Of a stretch of DNA of 64,000 nt, positions 25,374 to 34,240 are shown one piece after another. Positions within the stretch are counted from its first letter, which is position 1, and the number at the start of each line of letters is the position of its first letter. The notes beneath the pieces are model-generated. The model worked only from the letters and a program-made list of their open reading frames with translations. It was not told where the DNA came from and searched no databases. A program made the translations under genes and the position numbers. Location: contig NZ_QFFJ01000003.1 in assembly GCF_003308995.1 (NCBI RefSeq), positions 186,001 to 250,000 of the forward strand, written 5' to 3'. The stretch comes from Chitinophaga flava (lineage in GTDB: Bacteria > Bacteroidota > Bacteroidia > Chitinophagales > Chitinophagaceae).

Positions 25374-26825
25374 ATGATGAAATATAGATATCTCACACCA
25401 TTACTGCTGTTTTCGTTTATCCTTGCCAGTTGCAATAAAATGCTGGACATTAAACCGGTGAACCGGATGGTGCCGGTGAGCATTGCCGATTATGAGTCTG
25501 TACTGCTGGGCGGTTATCCCCGCGCCGACTTCTTCATCAAAACAGAATTGATGACAGACAACGTATATGCCAACCTGGCCACTACTACCAATCCGACGAA
25601 AGAGCTGGAGCTATGGTTTACCTGGGCACCTTCCAAAGTACCGGACGGCCAGGAGAACGATCCTTACTGGGGCCAACTGTACTCGTCTATCTTTTATGCC
25701 AACACCGTGCTGGACAACTTCAGCGAGCGCAAGCCGGCCAGTGATGAAACAGCACTCTACGAAACTGTAAAAGGAGAAGCATATGCCCTGCGGGCTTTTG
25801 CGTACTTCTATCTGGCCAACTATTATGCAGAACCTTACAGTCAGGCTACGCTTAAAGCTCCGGGCGTGCCCATGCCCCTGAGTGCAAAAGATGTACATCA
25901 AAATACACAAAACAATGTGCGGGAGCCATTGGAGAAAGTATACAAACAGATACTGGCCGATATAGACCAGGCATCCACACTGCTGGCAGGTAAAAAGAGC
26001 ATCAACAAATTCAGGTTTGATCTCAGTGCAGTACAGGCCTTGCGCGCCCGGGTACTATTCTTCACGGGCGAATATGAAAAGGCCATTGCTGCAGCCACTG
26101 ATGTGATCGTGACCAAACCCCTCTCGGACATGAACAGCATGCAGGCACGCATCGATGAAAAGGGTAACGTTAACGCTTTCACGGGCAACATAGGTGTTAT
26201 AGACGGTGACTACAAAAATGAAGTGCTGTTTTTTACCGGAGGCAGCGCCAATACCAACATCTACTACCATACCATGAATATGTTTAAACCTGCTCCGGAA
26301 CTGCTGGCCCTCTGTATGCGTCCCAACGGAGGCAGCGACTACCGCCGGTACATATTCGCCACCTTCTATGATCCTACGACATCGGAAGGCAAGCAGTCCG
26401 GGCCCACCTTGTACAACATGTACGCCAAGCAGGAAAATCCCAGCTACTATATCGGACTTAAAGTCAGCGAAGCATATGTTATCCGTGCAGAAGCTTATGC
26501 ACGGCTGAAACAGAAAGATAAGGCCATCACCGACCTTAACACGCTGTTGACACGCCGTATCAAAAGAGGTGAGTTTGTGCCGTTGCAGGCAGGTGACTTT
26601 ACAGATGAAAGTCTGCTGCAACGTATCCTGGAAGAACGTCGCGTAGAACTGGCTTTTGATGCAGGTCTCCGCTGGATGGACCTGAGAAGACTGGGTAAAC
26701 CAGCGCTGACACATGTGTACAAAAACGGGCAGCTCTATCAGCTGAAACAGAACGACAACCGTTATCTGCTACAGATACCACTGTCTGAATTGAACAACAG
26801 CCCTGAAATGCAGCCTAATCCCTGA
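25374..26825 (+). CDS. SusD/RagB-family outer-membrane lipoprotein
   Basis: Predicted 483-residue surface lipoprotein. The signal peptide ends in LASC with the lipidated Cys at residue 20. Helical TPR-like parts typical of SusD are seen (YSSIFYANTVLDNF, GEAYALRAFAYFYLANYYAEPYS, PLEKVYKQILADIDQASTLL, ALRARVLFFTGEYEKAI). The C-terminal phrase ILEERRVELAFDAGLRWMDLRRLGK is the usual SusD end region. It would act as the lid on the SusC barrel encoded 9 bp upstream and bind the same substrate at the cell surface. The locus lacks glycosidase genes, so a non-carbohydrate nutrient is quite possible. Confidence 0.93.
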   Translation: MMKYRYLTPLLLFSFILASCNKMLDIKPVNRMVPVSIADYESVLLGGYPRADFFIKTELMTDNVYANLATTTNPTKELELWFTWAPSKVPDGQENDPYWGQLYSSIFYANTVLDNFSERKPASDETALYETVKGEAYALRAFAYFYLANYYAEPYSQATLKAPGVPMPLSAKDVHQNTQNNVREPLEKVYKQILADIDQASTLLAGKKSINKFRFDLSAVQALRARVLFFTGEYEKAIAAATDVIVTKPLSDMNSMQARIDEKGNVNAFTGNIGVIDGDYKNEVLFFTGGSANTNIYYHTMNMFKPAPELLALCMRPNGGSDYRRYIFATFYDPTTSEGKQSGPTLYNMYAKQENPSYYIGLKVSEAYVIRAEAYARLKQKDKAITDLNTLLTRRIKRGEFVPLQAGDFTDESLLQRILEERRVELAFDAGLRWMDLRRLGKPALTHVYKNGQLYQLKQNDNRYLLQIPLSELNNSPEMQPNP

Positions 26826-26843
26826 TATTAATTAAAATCAAAC

Positions 26844-27758
26844 ATGATGAAACCAATATATGCTTCTCTGTTAGTACTGGCAGCCCTCTTCGGAGGAGGC
26901 TGCTCCAAAGAACCCCAGCCCGGGTTCACAGCCGATCTGGGTATCGCAAAAAACTATACGCCGCCTGCAGATGCGCCTGCTGAGGTAAAAGAGATGTTTA
27001 ACCGTTATGATGTTTGGATACGCATGGACTTCAATGACTGGAAGGAAGTCACCAACGGTGTCCTGGGTACCGATCCTATCAACCGCTGGGGTGCGGGTAA
27101 AATTGATGATGACCAGCGAAGCAGCGCCATTATGTATTCGCAGGCTTTATTATCCAATGTGTCGGAGAAATTTGCAAAGACCTTTTTCCCGATGGAAATA
27201 TTTTTTGTGAAGACTTACAGAGGCAGTTTCTGGGCCGCAGACCTTATCAACTTCGGCCGCAGCAGGCTGATTGTATGCTGGCCCAATCATCTGATAGGCG
27301 CTTTACCGGTAACCGATCCTGCTAACCATTACTATATGGACTCTACGCTGACCCGTGCTATATGGAGTGCGCTGGGACCCATGGTAGCCGGCAGAATGGC
27401 AACTCCCATCTCCGAATTTGTATTGGCGGGCAAAGCCTATGATAATGGCGAAGCCCTGGACAAGATCTTCAAACAATACGAAAAAGACAGGGATCAGGAT
27501 GCACTTAACAAGTCCCGTGATGAAGTAGCCCGCAACGGCGGCTTTATCACCATCGGCGGTAGTACCAACTTCGATGTAGACTTCGGCGAATGGATGAAAT
27601 TACTCGTCACCGAATCGTACGATAACATCAAAACACAATATCTGGACAACAGCCCTGCCCGCGCCAGGAAGTATGAAGTGATCGTGAAGTTCTTCAACAG
27701 CTACGGCTGGGACATCCAGAAGTGCGGTAACTATTACCGTCAAAGACTGGGCAACTAA
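26844..27758 (+). CDS. Lipoprotein, apparent inactive zinc-metallopeptidase homologue
   Basis: Predicted 304-residue lipoprotein with a lipobox ending at Cys20 (GGGC). Layout and several phrases recall the putative zinc-binding metallopeptidases commonly encoded after SusD genes. These include an N-terminal segment that places a short extended chain before EMFNRYDVWIRMDFNDW, a region FITIGGSTNFDVDFGEWMKLLV that looks like the family's GFVTxYAxSNxxEDFAE motif, and a C-terminal KYEVIVKFFNSYGWDI segment. However, there is no HExxH anywhere; the place where it would be expected (around residues 170-185, IWSALGPMVAGRM) has no His or Glu. If the homology holds, this is a non-catalytic surface component of the SusCD system, perhaps a binding protein. 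The link to the family is my reading by eye. Confidence 0.6.
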   Translation: MMKPIYASLLVLAALFGGGCSKEPQPGFTADLGIAKNYTPPADAPAEVKEMFNRYDVWIRMDFNDWKEVTNGVLGTDPINRWGAGKIDDDQRSSAIMYSQALLSNVSEKFAKTFFPMEIFFVKTYRGSFWAADLINFGRSRLIVCWPNHLIGALPVTDPANHYYMDSTLTRAIWSALGPMVAGRMATPISEFVLAGKAYDNGEALDKIFKQYEKDRDQDALNKSRDEVARNGGFITIGGSTNFDVDFGEWMKLLVTESYDNIKTQYLDNSPARARKYEVIVKFFNSYGWDIQKCGNYYRQRLGN

Positions 27759-27807
27759 TCAAAGCATGGGAACAAAGACATTTTAGAATAGAAAACCAAC
27801 TGACAAT

Positions 27808-28929
27808 ATGAAAAAAGCAACGCTCGCAGCAGCCTGTATGCTGCCACTGATGGCGGTGGCCCAGGAAAGCCCTTACACCATCAATGGAACTGTAGGTAAA
27901 GACAACATCTACCAGAAAGCCTATCTGTACAGCAGCAACAGCAAGGGAAGAATCATTGATTCCGCTGTTATCACCAATGGCAGTTTCACTTTTACCGGTA
28001 AAACAGATATCGCCTCCAGGGCTTTCCTGTTTACCGGTAATACCCTTGCCAGCTCCTATACCGCCAACCGTCTGGTGTTTTACCTGGAAAAAGGTACTAT
28101 CCTTATCAACAGTGCCGACTCCATCCTGAACGCTACTATCAAGGGTGGCGCAGCCAACACTGTTCATCAGCAATACAAAAAAGCATCTCAGGATGTCAAC
28201 AAAAAATCAGATGAGCTGAGCGAGAAATACTATGCCATGACGCCTGCAGAAAGAGAGCAGGAAGCCTTTAAAAAGCAGTACCAGGCAGAGAATAAAGCCA
28301 TCGACCAGGCGCAGCAGAAAGTGCTGGCCACTTTTGTAAAAGCCCATCCCAAGACCAGCGTAAGCCTCGATGCCATCACCGAATGGGCAGGCTACGATCC
28401 GGATCCGGAAAAAGTGACGCCAGTGTTCAACCTGTTATCAGCTGATATCCGCGGCAGCAAAGCCGGCAAACAGTTTGCCGACCACCTGGAGACACAGCGC
28501 AAAACAGCTATTGGCGTTATGGCGCCAGTATTCACTCAGAATGATACCCTCGGCAATCCCGTATCCCTGAAGGATTTCAGAGGTAAGTATGTACTGGTAG
28601 ATTTCTGGGCCAGCTGGTGCGGTCCCTGCCGCAAGGAAAACCCTAATGTGGTAGCCGCCTTCCAGCAGTTTAAAGACAAAAACTTCACCATCCTGGGCGT
28701 ATCCCTCGATAATGAAAATGGCAAATCTTTCTGGATGCAGGCTATCCATGATGATGGACTGCTGTGGACACAGGTATCAGACCTGAAAGGCTGGAAAAAT
28801 GAAGCCGCTAAAATGTACGGAGTACAAGGTATTCCGGCCAATTTCCTCATCGGCCCCGATGGGAAAATAGTCGCCAAAAATCTCCGTGCCGAAGCACTGG
28901 AGAAAAAGCTGGCATCACTGCTGCAATAA
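27808..28929 (+). CDS. TlpA-like thiol-disulfide oxidoreductase with DUF4369
   Basis: Predicted 373-residue exported protein (signal peptide about 1-20, MKKATLAAACMLPLMAVAQ). Residues 22-125 form a DUF4369 beta domain (TINGTVGKDNIYQKAYLYSS, AVITNGSFTFTGK). A helical linker follows at about 130-225. The C-terminal thioredoxin fold has WASWCGPCRKEN with active-site Cys271 and Cys274, and the cis-Pro in GIPANFLIGPDGKIV. Such proteins reduce or exchange disulfides in the periplasm and often sit at the end of SusCD loci. It is the last gene of the locus and is followed by a clear terminator. Confidence 0.9.
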   Translation: MKKATLAAACMLPLMAVAQESPYTINGTVGKDNIYQKAYLYSSNSKGRIIDSAVITNGSFTFTGKTDIASRAFLFTGNTLASSYTANRLVFYLEKGTILINSADSILNATIKGGAANTVHQQYKKASQDVNKKSDELSEKYYAMTPAEREQEAFKKQYQAENKAIDQAQQKVLATFVKAHPKTSVSLDAITEWAGYDPDPEKVTPVFNLLSADIRGSKAGKQFADHLETQRKTAIGVMAPVFTQNDTLGNPVSLKDFRGKYVLVDFWASWCGPCRKENPNVVAAFQQFKDKNFTILGVSLDNENGKSFWMQAIHDDGLLWTQVSDLKGWKNEAAKMYGVQGIPANFLIGPDGKIVAKNLRAEALEKKLASLLQ

Positions 28930-28935
28930 ACTTTC

Positions 28936-28971
28936 ATCAGGGCTGATCATATGATCGGCCCTGATTTTTTT
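28936..28971 (+). terminator. Terminator of the SusCD locus
   Basis: ATCAGGGC-T-GATC and GATC-G-GCCCTGAT pair across a 4-nt loop (12 pairs, one mismatch), followed by a run of T residues, 7 bp after the TlpA-like gene. Confidence 0.85.
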
Positions 28972-29109
28972 AAAGCGCTAGCTAATATCGGTTAGCCGGA
29001 TAGTGTATTTACCATAAATTTTCCTTTGTGTCTATCATTCGTATATCCTATAGCGTTAATGTTTTCTAAAGGTAAATATCTTAAATTTAAGTACATCAAA
29101 TTTGCTGTT

Positions 29110-30759
29110 ATGTCTGGTTCCGGTTTCGACTTTCAGCATGTCACCAACCAGGTGCCTGTGCTGGAAAACTACAATACCTTCACTACCCATCCACATCTGC
29201 ACCAAGCGCTGCAAGCCTATGGAGGTGATGCAGCCATTGAGAGGGCCATACAGCTGGGGCGCCTCATGGGCAGCCACGACTTCCAGGAAGCCGGTAATCT
29301 GGCCAATAAATACACGCCGGTATTGCATACCCACGACCGTTTCGGTAACCGCCTTGATACCGTCACCTATCACCCTGCCTATCATCAGATGATGGCCACT
29401 GCTATCCAGCATCAGGTACATTCTATCGCCTGGACTGCGCCGCAGGGCGGTTATCTGGCCCATAGCGTACTCTCCTATCTCAAACAACAGATAGACGAAG
29501 GGAGCAGTTGCCCCTTGACCATGACCTTTGCAGTAGTGCCCTCTTTGAAAATATCTCCCGATATCGCCGAAGAATGGCTGCCCCTCGTTCTTTCCAACAC
29601 CTATGACGAAAGGCATATTCCTTACTACGACAAAAGAGGTGTCACCTTCGGCATGGCTATGACCGAACCCCAGGGCGGCAGCGATGTACGCGCCAACATC
29701 ACCCATGCCCATGCCGTAAGCCCCGGCATCTACCGCATCACCGGCCGCAAATGGTTCTGCAGCGCCCCCATGAGCGATGCCTTCCTTGTACTGGCACAGG
29801 CTCCTAAAGGTCTCAGCTGCTTTCTCGTTCCCCGCTTCACCCCTGAAGGCAATAAAAACCAGCTCCGCTTTCAACGTCTCAAAGATAAGCTGGGCAACAG
29901 GTCCAACGCCTCCGGTGAAGTGGAGTTTCACGAAGCCTGGGGAAGAATTATTGGTGAAGAAGGTCGCGGTATCGCCAATATCATGGAAATGGTACGTCAT
30001 ACCCGCCTCGACTGCGCCGTAGGTTCAGCCGCCACCATGCAACGCGCCCTGGCAGAAGCCATCCACCACTGCCGCCATAGAAGCGCCTTCGGCCGCAAAC
30101 TGGCAGACCAGCCCCTCATGAAAAATGTACTGGCAGACTTATGCCTCGAATCAGCCGCAGCCACCACCCTCGCCATGCGCCTCGCCCAAAGCTTCGATGA
30201 AGCTACTACCGACGAAACAGCCCTGCACTTCTCCCGCATCACCACCGCCATAGGTAAATTCTGGAATACCAAAAGGGCCGTCCTCGCCATGGGCGAAATA
30301 CTCGAATGCCTCGGCGGCAACGGCTACGTAGAAGAATCCATCCTCCCCCGCCTCTACCGCGACATACCTGTCAACGCCATATGGGAAGGCTCCGGCAATA
30401 TCCAGGCCCTCGACGTACTCCGCGCCATGCATAAAGAACCTCAAAGCATGGACGCCCTCATGCAATACTTTCAACGCGCCAAAGGTCAACATCCCATTCT
30501 TAATCAACACCTCCAAAAAATACAGCAACTCCTCCACCAACCCGCCGACTATGAACTCAAAGCTCGTATCATCACCGAAAAAATGGCCCTCGCCATACAA
30601 GCGATAGAACTAATACATACCGCACCTGCACTTGGAGAACTGTTCTGCAAGGCAAGACTGGCTACAGAAGGGCACCTCACCTGGGGTACACTGGAAGATG
30701 GGAAAGGGCTGGATGAGGTGATAGCAGGGGTGTATACAGAGGAGGTTTCGATTCCTTAG
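29110..30759 (+). CDS. AidB-like acyl-CoA dehydrogenase family protein
   Basis: Predicted 549-residue cytosolic flavoprotein, close to the 541 residues of E. coli AidB. AidB binds FAD and DNA and is induced by alkylation stress. Family marks are FGMAMTEPQGGSDVRAN (about residues 180-196), an FAD-binding region around GRKWFCSA, RSAFGRKLADQPLMKN, and the C-terminal LGGNGYVEESILPRLYRDIPVNAIWEGSGNI. AidB-type members of this superfamily usually lack normal acyl-CoA turnover, so a role in DNA protection is plausible but not shown. An upstream ATG in frame (29026) exists, but the AidB homology starts near 29110. The last four codons and the stop lie inside a degenerate CRISPR repeat (30745-30773). 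Confidence 0.85.
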   Translation: MSGSGFDFQHVTNQVPVLENYNTFTTHPHLHQALQAYGGDAAIERAIQLGRLMGSHDFQEAGNLANKYTPVLHTHDRFGNRLDTVTYHPAYHQMMATAIQHQVHSIAWTAPQGGYLAHSVLSYLKQQIDEGSSCPLTMTFAVVPSLKISPDIAEEWLPLVLSNTYDERHIPYYDKRGVTFGMAMTEPQGGSDVRANITHAHAVSPGIYRITGRKWFCSAPMSDAFLVLAQAPKGLSCFLVPRFTPEGNKNQLRFQRLKDKLGNRSNASGEVEFHEAWGRIIGEEGRGIANIMEMVRHTRLDCAVGSAATMQRALAEAIHHCRHRSAFGRKLADQPLMKNVLADLCLESAAATTLAMRLAQSFDEATTDETALHFSRITTAIGKFWNTKRAVLAMGEILECLGGNGYVEESILPRLYRDIPVNAIWEGSGNIQALDVLRAMHKEPQSMDALMQYFQRAKGQHPILNQHLQKIQQLLHQPADYELKARIITEKMALAIQAIELIHTAPALGELFCKARLATEGHLTWGTLEDGKGLDEVIAGVYTEEVSIP

Positions 30760-30959
30760 TAGGCGATTAAAGCAAATAGATACGGTAATCCTTATACTAA
30801 TATTTAAAATTCATCTTTGTACGATTAAAGCCGGTTCAATGGCAGACAGTTTGTAATCGACTGGATATTTCAATTCATCTTGTACGATTAAAGCGCATTA
30901 CGCAAAAGACCTTGGCACCCGGATGGTGAAATTTCAATTCATCCTTGTACGATTAAAGC
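30745..30959 (-). CRISPR. Remnant CRISPR array, four repeats, no cas genes
   Basis: Four copies of a 28-29 bp repeat lie at 30745-30773, 30803-30831, 30867-30894 and 30931-30959, with spacers of 29, 35 and 36 bp. On the plus strand the consensus starts ATTTCAATTCATCC and ends TACGATTAAAGC. The minus strand ends in ATTGAAAT, close to the ATTGAAAC handle of many type I and III repeats, so transcription is probably on the minus strand with the leader on the right. Decay fits that: the rightmost repeat is the consensus, and the leftmost matches 20 of 29 positions without gaps. No cas gene is seen within the window. Confidence 0.72.
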
Positions 30960-31644
30960 CCTCATAACCAAGAAACATATCTCTTTAATCATCAAATATC
31001 CAAGATCTCCATTCACCAATCCCCATCTTTAAAAGTCGTCGATGCGAGGTAATAAGATTTACCCCGAACATCGACGACCACAGTTAACACTAAATAATCA
31101 AACAATGCTGAATCACATCCACTCTGTTACAACTACAACCTATCGACGACTAACTAACAATAAAAGGCACAAACAATGGACAAAAGCAAATCACACTGGA
31201 ATTTTCCAATGTCTTTGGGGGTACAAAAAAATGAACCGGAAAAAATATCGTATTGCTACATTTGTTCTAATGGCTAATATTTTTACAATTTGAGTTCCTG
31301 TAAGACTGTCTATAGGTCAGCAGCAGCCTTAACCGGAACACTTTTTATCTCTCTGAGAATCTACCGATCTCGTCCATAAAACGTGGTACAATCAAAAAAG
31401 TACTATCCTCGTAAAAAGATTTTTTCTGCATACGGCAGACTTCACATTCTGAACACTATAAGCCAACATAGGGACGGTATTGTTGGGCGTTTACCAATGG
31501 TCTGCCTTTACAAAAGAAAAACAGTAGATGAGGAAAACCCCTCACAGGAAAACATGGAAGGATAAGGGATAACCTTAACTCCCACAAACTAGATAATTTT
31601 ATTGCAATGTGAATCCTTCCAAATACCAACCTTCCCACAAACCA
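30960..31644. other. 685-bp gene-poor region with hairpin and short direct repeat
   Basis: No convincing gene lies here. Open frames of 60-83 codons have no signal, no family wording and no ribosome-binding site. The stretch contains an inverted repeat at 31035-31078 (GTCGTCGATG / CATCGACGAC), with a second inner pairing (GGTAA / TTACC) that makes a long imperfect hairpin. A further copy of ATCGACGAC is at 31142-31150. It is A+T-rich and follows the CRISPR remnant, so it may include the old leader and the scar of lost cas genes. Confidence 0.5.
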
Positions 31645-32610
31645 CTACACCTCCTTATAACAACCATAAGCCTCTTCATACCTTGACAGATCACATTCCA
31701 GGGCCTTACGGTCCCAGCGGCTTGTATTGGCGGCAGCTTCGTAGGTAGACTGTAAAAAGGCCATCAATGCCTCGTCAGGGTTATCAGCCTGCTGCACTAT
31801 ATCGTAAGGTAACATAAACTCTCCCATCTCTTGGCTGTAGAAGGCTCCTGCCGGCTGTACAGGTTGTGTACCAAAATCAGGAGCAGCCGGATAGGCATAG
31901 GAATAAAAACAAGCCTGCGGATATTGCTCATTACCTGGCCAGAAGCCACAGGAGCTTACTTCTTTGGAGTACGCTTCCTGCATAACAATAGTAGGCATAT
32001 TGGGTGCAGCTCCTGTATGCTCAGGTGCATCCCTCCCTGAAAACCGCGTTACGGCCAGATCAAAAGCACCCCAGAAAAAATGAACAGGACTGCATTTACC
32101 GGTGAAGCGTGCGCGGAAACGGGTCAGTACATTATGCATCCTAACCAGCGCCAGCCAGAAATTCTCCATCTGATGCTGATCGTAAGACTGATGCAGTTCG
32201 TCTTCGTTAAACGGAATAGCGCCGGGAATTTCGCTGGGCACGGGATAAATCGGGACATCTATATTCAGCGACTGCAATTTTTCAAACAAAGTGGCATAAA
32301 AATCAGCCACTGTTCTGGGTCTTAGCCCCAGAGCTTCCCGGTCGCCGTTGCTGGTGACAATCACCAGCTGGTGATGAACAAAATCAAAATCTATCTGAAA
32401 GATACCATCCTGGTAAGGCATACTTCCTGTACCAAGCCCATACGGATTTACATAAAGTGTGACATGCCAGGAATGGTTCAGCCAGGGCATCGTCCGGAGG
32501 CGGATCTTGCCCACTATCTGTGTCCACAGATGTACAGTAGCCAGCGTATCTTTCCAGTCTTCAAACTTGATGACCGGCCATTGGCCGGATGTTAAAACAG
32601 TGTGCTGCAT
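31645..32610 (-). CDS. DUF5996-family protein
   Basis: Predicted 321-residue cytosolic protein of the DUF5996 family. Typical features are WKDTLATVHLWTQIVGKIRL at the N-terminus, a HSWHVTLYVNPYGLGTGSMPY stretch near residues 46-66, FDFVHHQLVI, and an HFFWGAFDLAVTRFSGR phrase in the centre. Then come GFWPGNEQYPQACFYSYAYPAP-like text and LPYDIVQQADNPDEALMAFLQSTYEAAA at the end. Family function is unknown, though the conserved His, Trp and Tyr residues suggest an enzyme-like pocket. It appears to be a single gene downstream of a separate acyltransferase gene. Confidence 0.85.
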   Translation of the reverse strand: MQHTVLTSGQWPVIKFEDWKDTLATVHLWTQIVGKIRLRTMPWLNHSWHVTLYVNPYGLGTGSMPYQDGIFQIDFDFVHHQLVIVTSNGDREALGLRPRTVADFYATLFEKLQSLNIDVPIYPVPSEIPGAIPFNEDELHQSYDQHQMENFWLALVRMHNVLTRFRARFTGKCSPVHFFWGAFDLAVTRFSGRDAPEHTGAAPNMPTIVMQEAYSKEVSSCGFWPGNEQYPQACFYSYAYPAAPDFGTQPVQPAGAFYSQEMGEFMLPYDIVQQADNPDEALMAFLQSTYEAAANTSRWDRKALECDLSRYEEAYGCYKEV

Positions 32611-32660
32611 AGTTGACCTTGATGTTCAACAATGATAACACCCGAGCAGGAAGAAGGGTT

Positions 32661-33830
32661 TTACAGATACTTCCCGATGAGATTATTTTTCCTGACGATA
32701 TAGGTTACCCACCAGCTGCATATTACCGACACCAGCGTGGTGATCAGGAATTTGGGCCATGCCGGCAACGATACATTCAGTAGAAGATACTGACACCAGA
32801 TCACAAAAATGTAATGCACCAGGTAGATACCATAGGCATTGGCCGACAGTGACTGCCACCATCTGCCGCTGTAGTTCAGCAGACGCTTAAATGTAGTCAG
32901 CAATGCGATACAGCTGAAAGTGCAGGATAATGTCCAAATAGATCTGTATATCAGCGTGGCCTGTTGCAGGCTTAATTCCTCCCGCTTCAGCATGCCGGTC
33001 AGTGGCGCCTCGCTCAACTTGAGTGCAGTATATACTCCTAAAGCGGCCAGCAGCCAGCACCACCATCTCTTCACAAAAGCTGCCCCTTCGGCAAATAATC
33101 CGTGACTCACACCCGGCGCCCCTATGAGTATACCCAGGAAAAAATAGCCGAAATACAACAGTACCCTGCCCACCTGAAAATCAAACGGACCGATGCCTGT
33201 CCAGTACCCCGGATCTACTTTCAGCGCCATGGGCACATACAACACCCACGTGAAGAGATACCAAAACAACAGCAGTTTTACCGGATGTTGTCCCAGCATT
33301 GCCAATCCTGTACTCCATTGTATGATACGATCCTTTAACAGCGGGAAGATAATGACCACAACAAGATTAAACACAAACAACACCCAGATAAACCAGGGTG
33401 GTCCTACCGGCCACGCCTCTACGGTAAAAAAGTCTGTTACATACGCCTTGAGATTATGCGTGCCATGGGCGAGATAATAAGAGGGATAATGCGCACAGAG
33501 CATCAACACGGTCACCCCTACCACGAAAGGAATAAACAATCTGTAAAAACGGTCACGTACAAAAACAGCGGCCCCTTTGTTCAGCAGGCTCCGGTACACA
33601 AAAATGCCACTGATTAAAAACATCAGTGACATAAAAAACACATCATTAAAATCCTCGAAGATATCCAGTCCACGGCTTCTTGCAGCATCCACCATAGGAT
33701 GGGTGGAGCGGATATAAGCATCCTTATCAAAATAGGCAAAGGTAGTATAGGCCAGGGAGGAATGATGGGCTACCACTAATACGGTAATGAATGTACGTAA
33801 ATTATCTATCCAACTGGTTCGCTTGTCCAT
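32661..33830 (-). CDS. Acyltransferase 3 family membrane protein
   Basis: Predicted 389-residue inner-membrane protein with about ten transmembrane segments. The start WIDNLRTFITVLVVAHHSSLAY has the catalytic His of acyltransferase-3 (OafA/OpgC-like) proteins. The next region holds FFMSLMFLISGIFVYRSLLNKG and a conserved Arg in RDRFYRLFIPFV. GPPWFIWVLFVFNLV follows near the middle, and the C-terminus carries YGIYLVHYIFVIWCQYLLL. These enzymes transfer acetyl, succinyl or similar groups to surface glycans or lipids; the acceptor is unknown here. The gene seems transcribed alone. Confidence 0.9.
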   Translation of the reverse strand: MDKRTSWIDNLRTFITVLVVAHHSSLAYTTFAYFDKDAYIRSTHPMVDAARSRGLDIFEDFNDVFFMSLMFLISGIFVYRSLLNKGAAVFVRDRFYRLFIPFVVGVTVLMLCAHYPSYYLAHGTHNLKAYVTDFFTVEAWPVGPPWFIWVLFVFNLVVVIIFPLLKDRIIQWSTGLAMLGQHPVKLLLFWYLFTWVLYVPMALKVDPGYWTGIGPFDFQVGRVLLYFGYFFLGILIGAPGVSHGLFAEGAAFVKRWWCWLLAALGVYTALKLSEAPLTGMLKREELSLQQATLIYRSIWTLSCTFSCIALLTTFKRLLNYSGRWWQSLSANAYGIYLVHYIFVIWCQYLLLNVSLPAWPKFLITTLVSVICSWWVTYIVRKNNLIGKYL

Positions 33831-34193
33831 GGCTTATTTTCAGTGTAATTAAAGATCACAGGGATAAAGATAACAGGTTCCAGGCAGCATGTCTTTCCGC
33901 CCATCAATTTATTTGTACAAATTCGCCCTTAGATTGTCGTGTTCTCCCCTCCTCCTTTTCTGAAGGCCGTTATAATTTTGTTGCTGTTACTGATGGCGCC
34001 TCTTTCCAATATGAGACTGGCCGTATTACCAGGGACTACACATACAAGCATTATGTTCAAACTACAATGGCTGATTCCAATGATGGAGGATTTTTTATCC
34101 AGTAATGCCATCGTTTCCGGATTCTGATAATCATCTTCACTTGATAAAAAGCCTCCAAAAGCGTTTTTTTTATGCGTTAGCATGTAAACAGCA
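33831..34193. other. Intergenic region, no gene seen
   Basis: This gap separates the acyltransferase gene from the terminator of the next gene. Short open frames exist on both strands (62-84 codons) but none shows family similarity or a credible start region. No repeat, promoter of the TAnnTTTG type with matching -33, or RNA gene was recognised. Confidence 0.5.
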
Positions 34194-34232
34194 ATAAAAA
34201 AACGGTTGTAAATCCTGCGACCTACAACCGTT
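34194..34232 (-). terminator. Terminator of the small secreted-protein gene
   Basis: AACGGTTGTA and TACAACCGTT pair perfectly over 10 bp with a 12-nt loop. On the minus strand a T-run follows directly. It lies 9 bp after the stop codon at 34241. Confidence 0.85.
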
Positions 34233-34240
34233 AACGTTAT

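Noticed and set aside
29056..30000. 314-codon minus-strand frame opposite the AidB-like gene
   Set aside because: Antisense to clear acyl-CoA dehydrogenase motifs; no independent support.
31042..31293. 83-codon plus-strand frame in the region after the CRISPR remnant
   Set aside because: No family wording, no ribosome-binding site and a hairpin near its start; not accepted as a gene.
33929..34183. Short open frames on both strands between the acyltransferase and the small exported protein gene
   Set aside because: Both are short, overlap each other and show no recognisable domain or credible start region.
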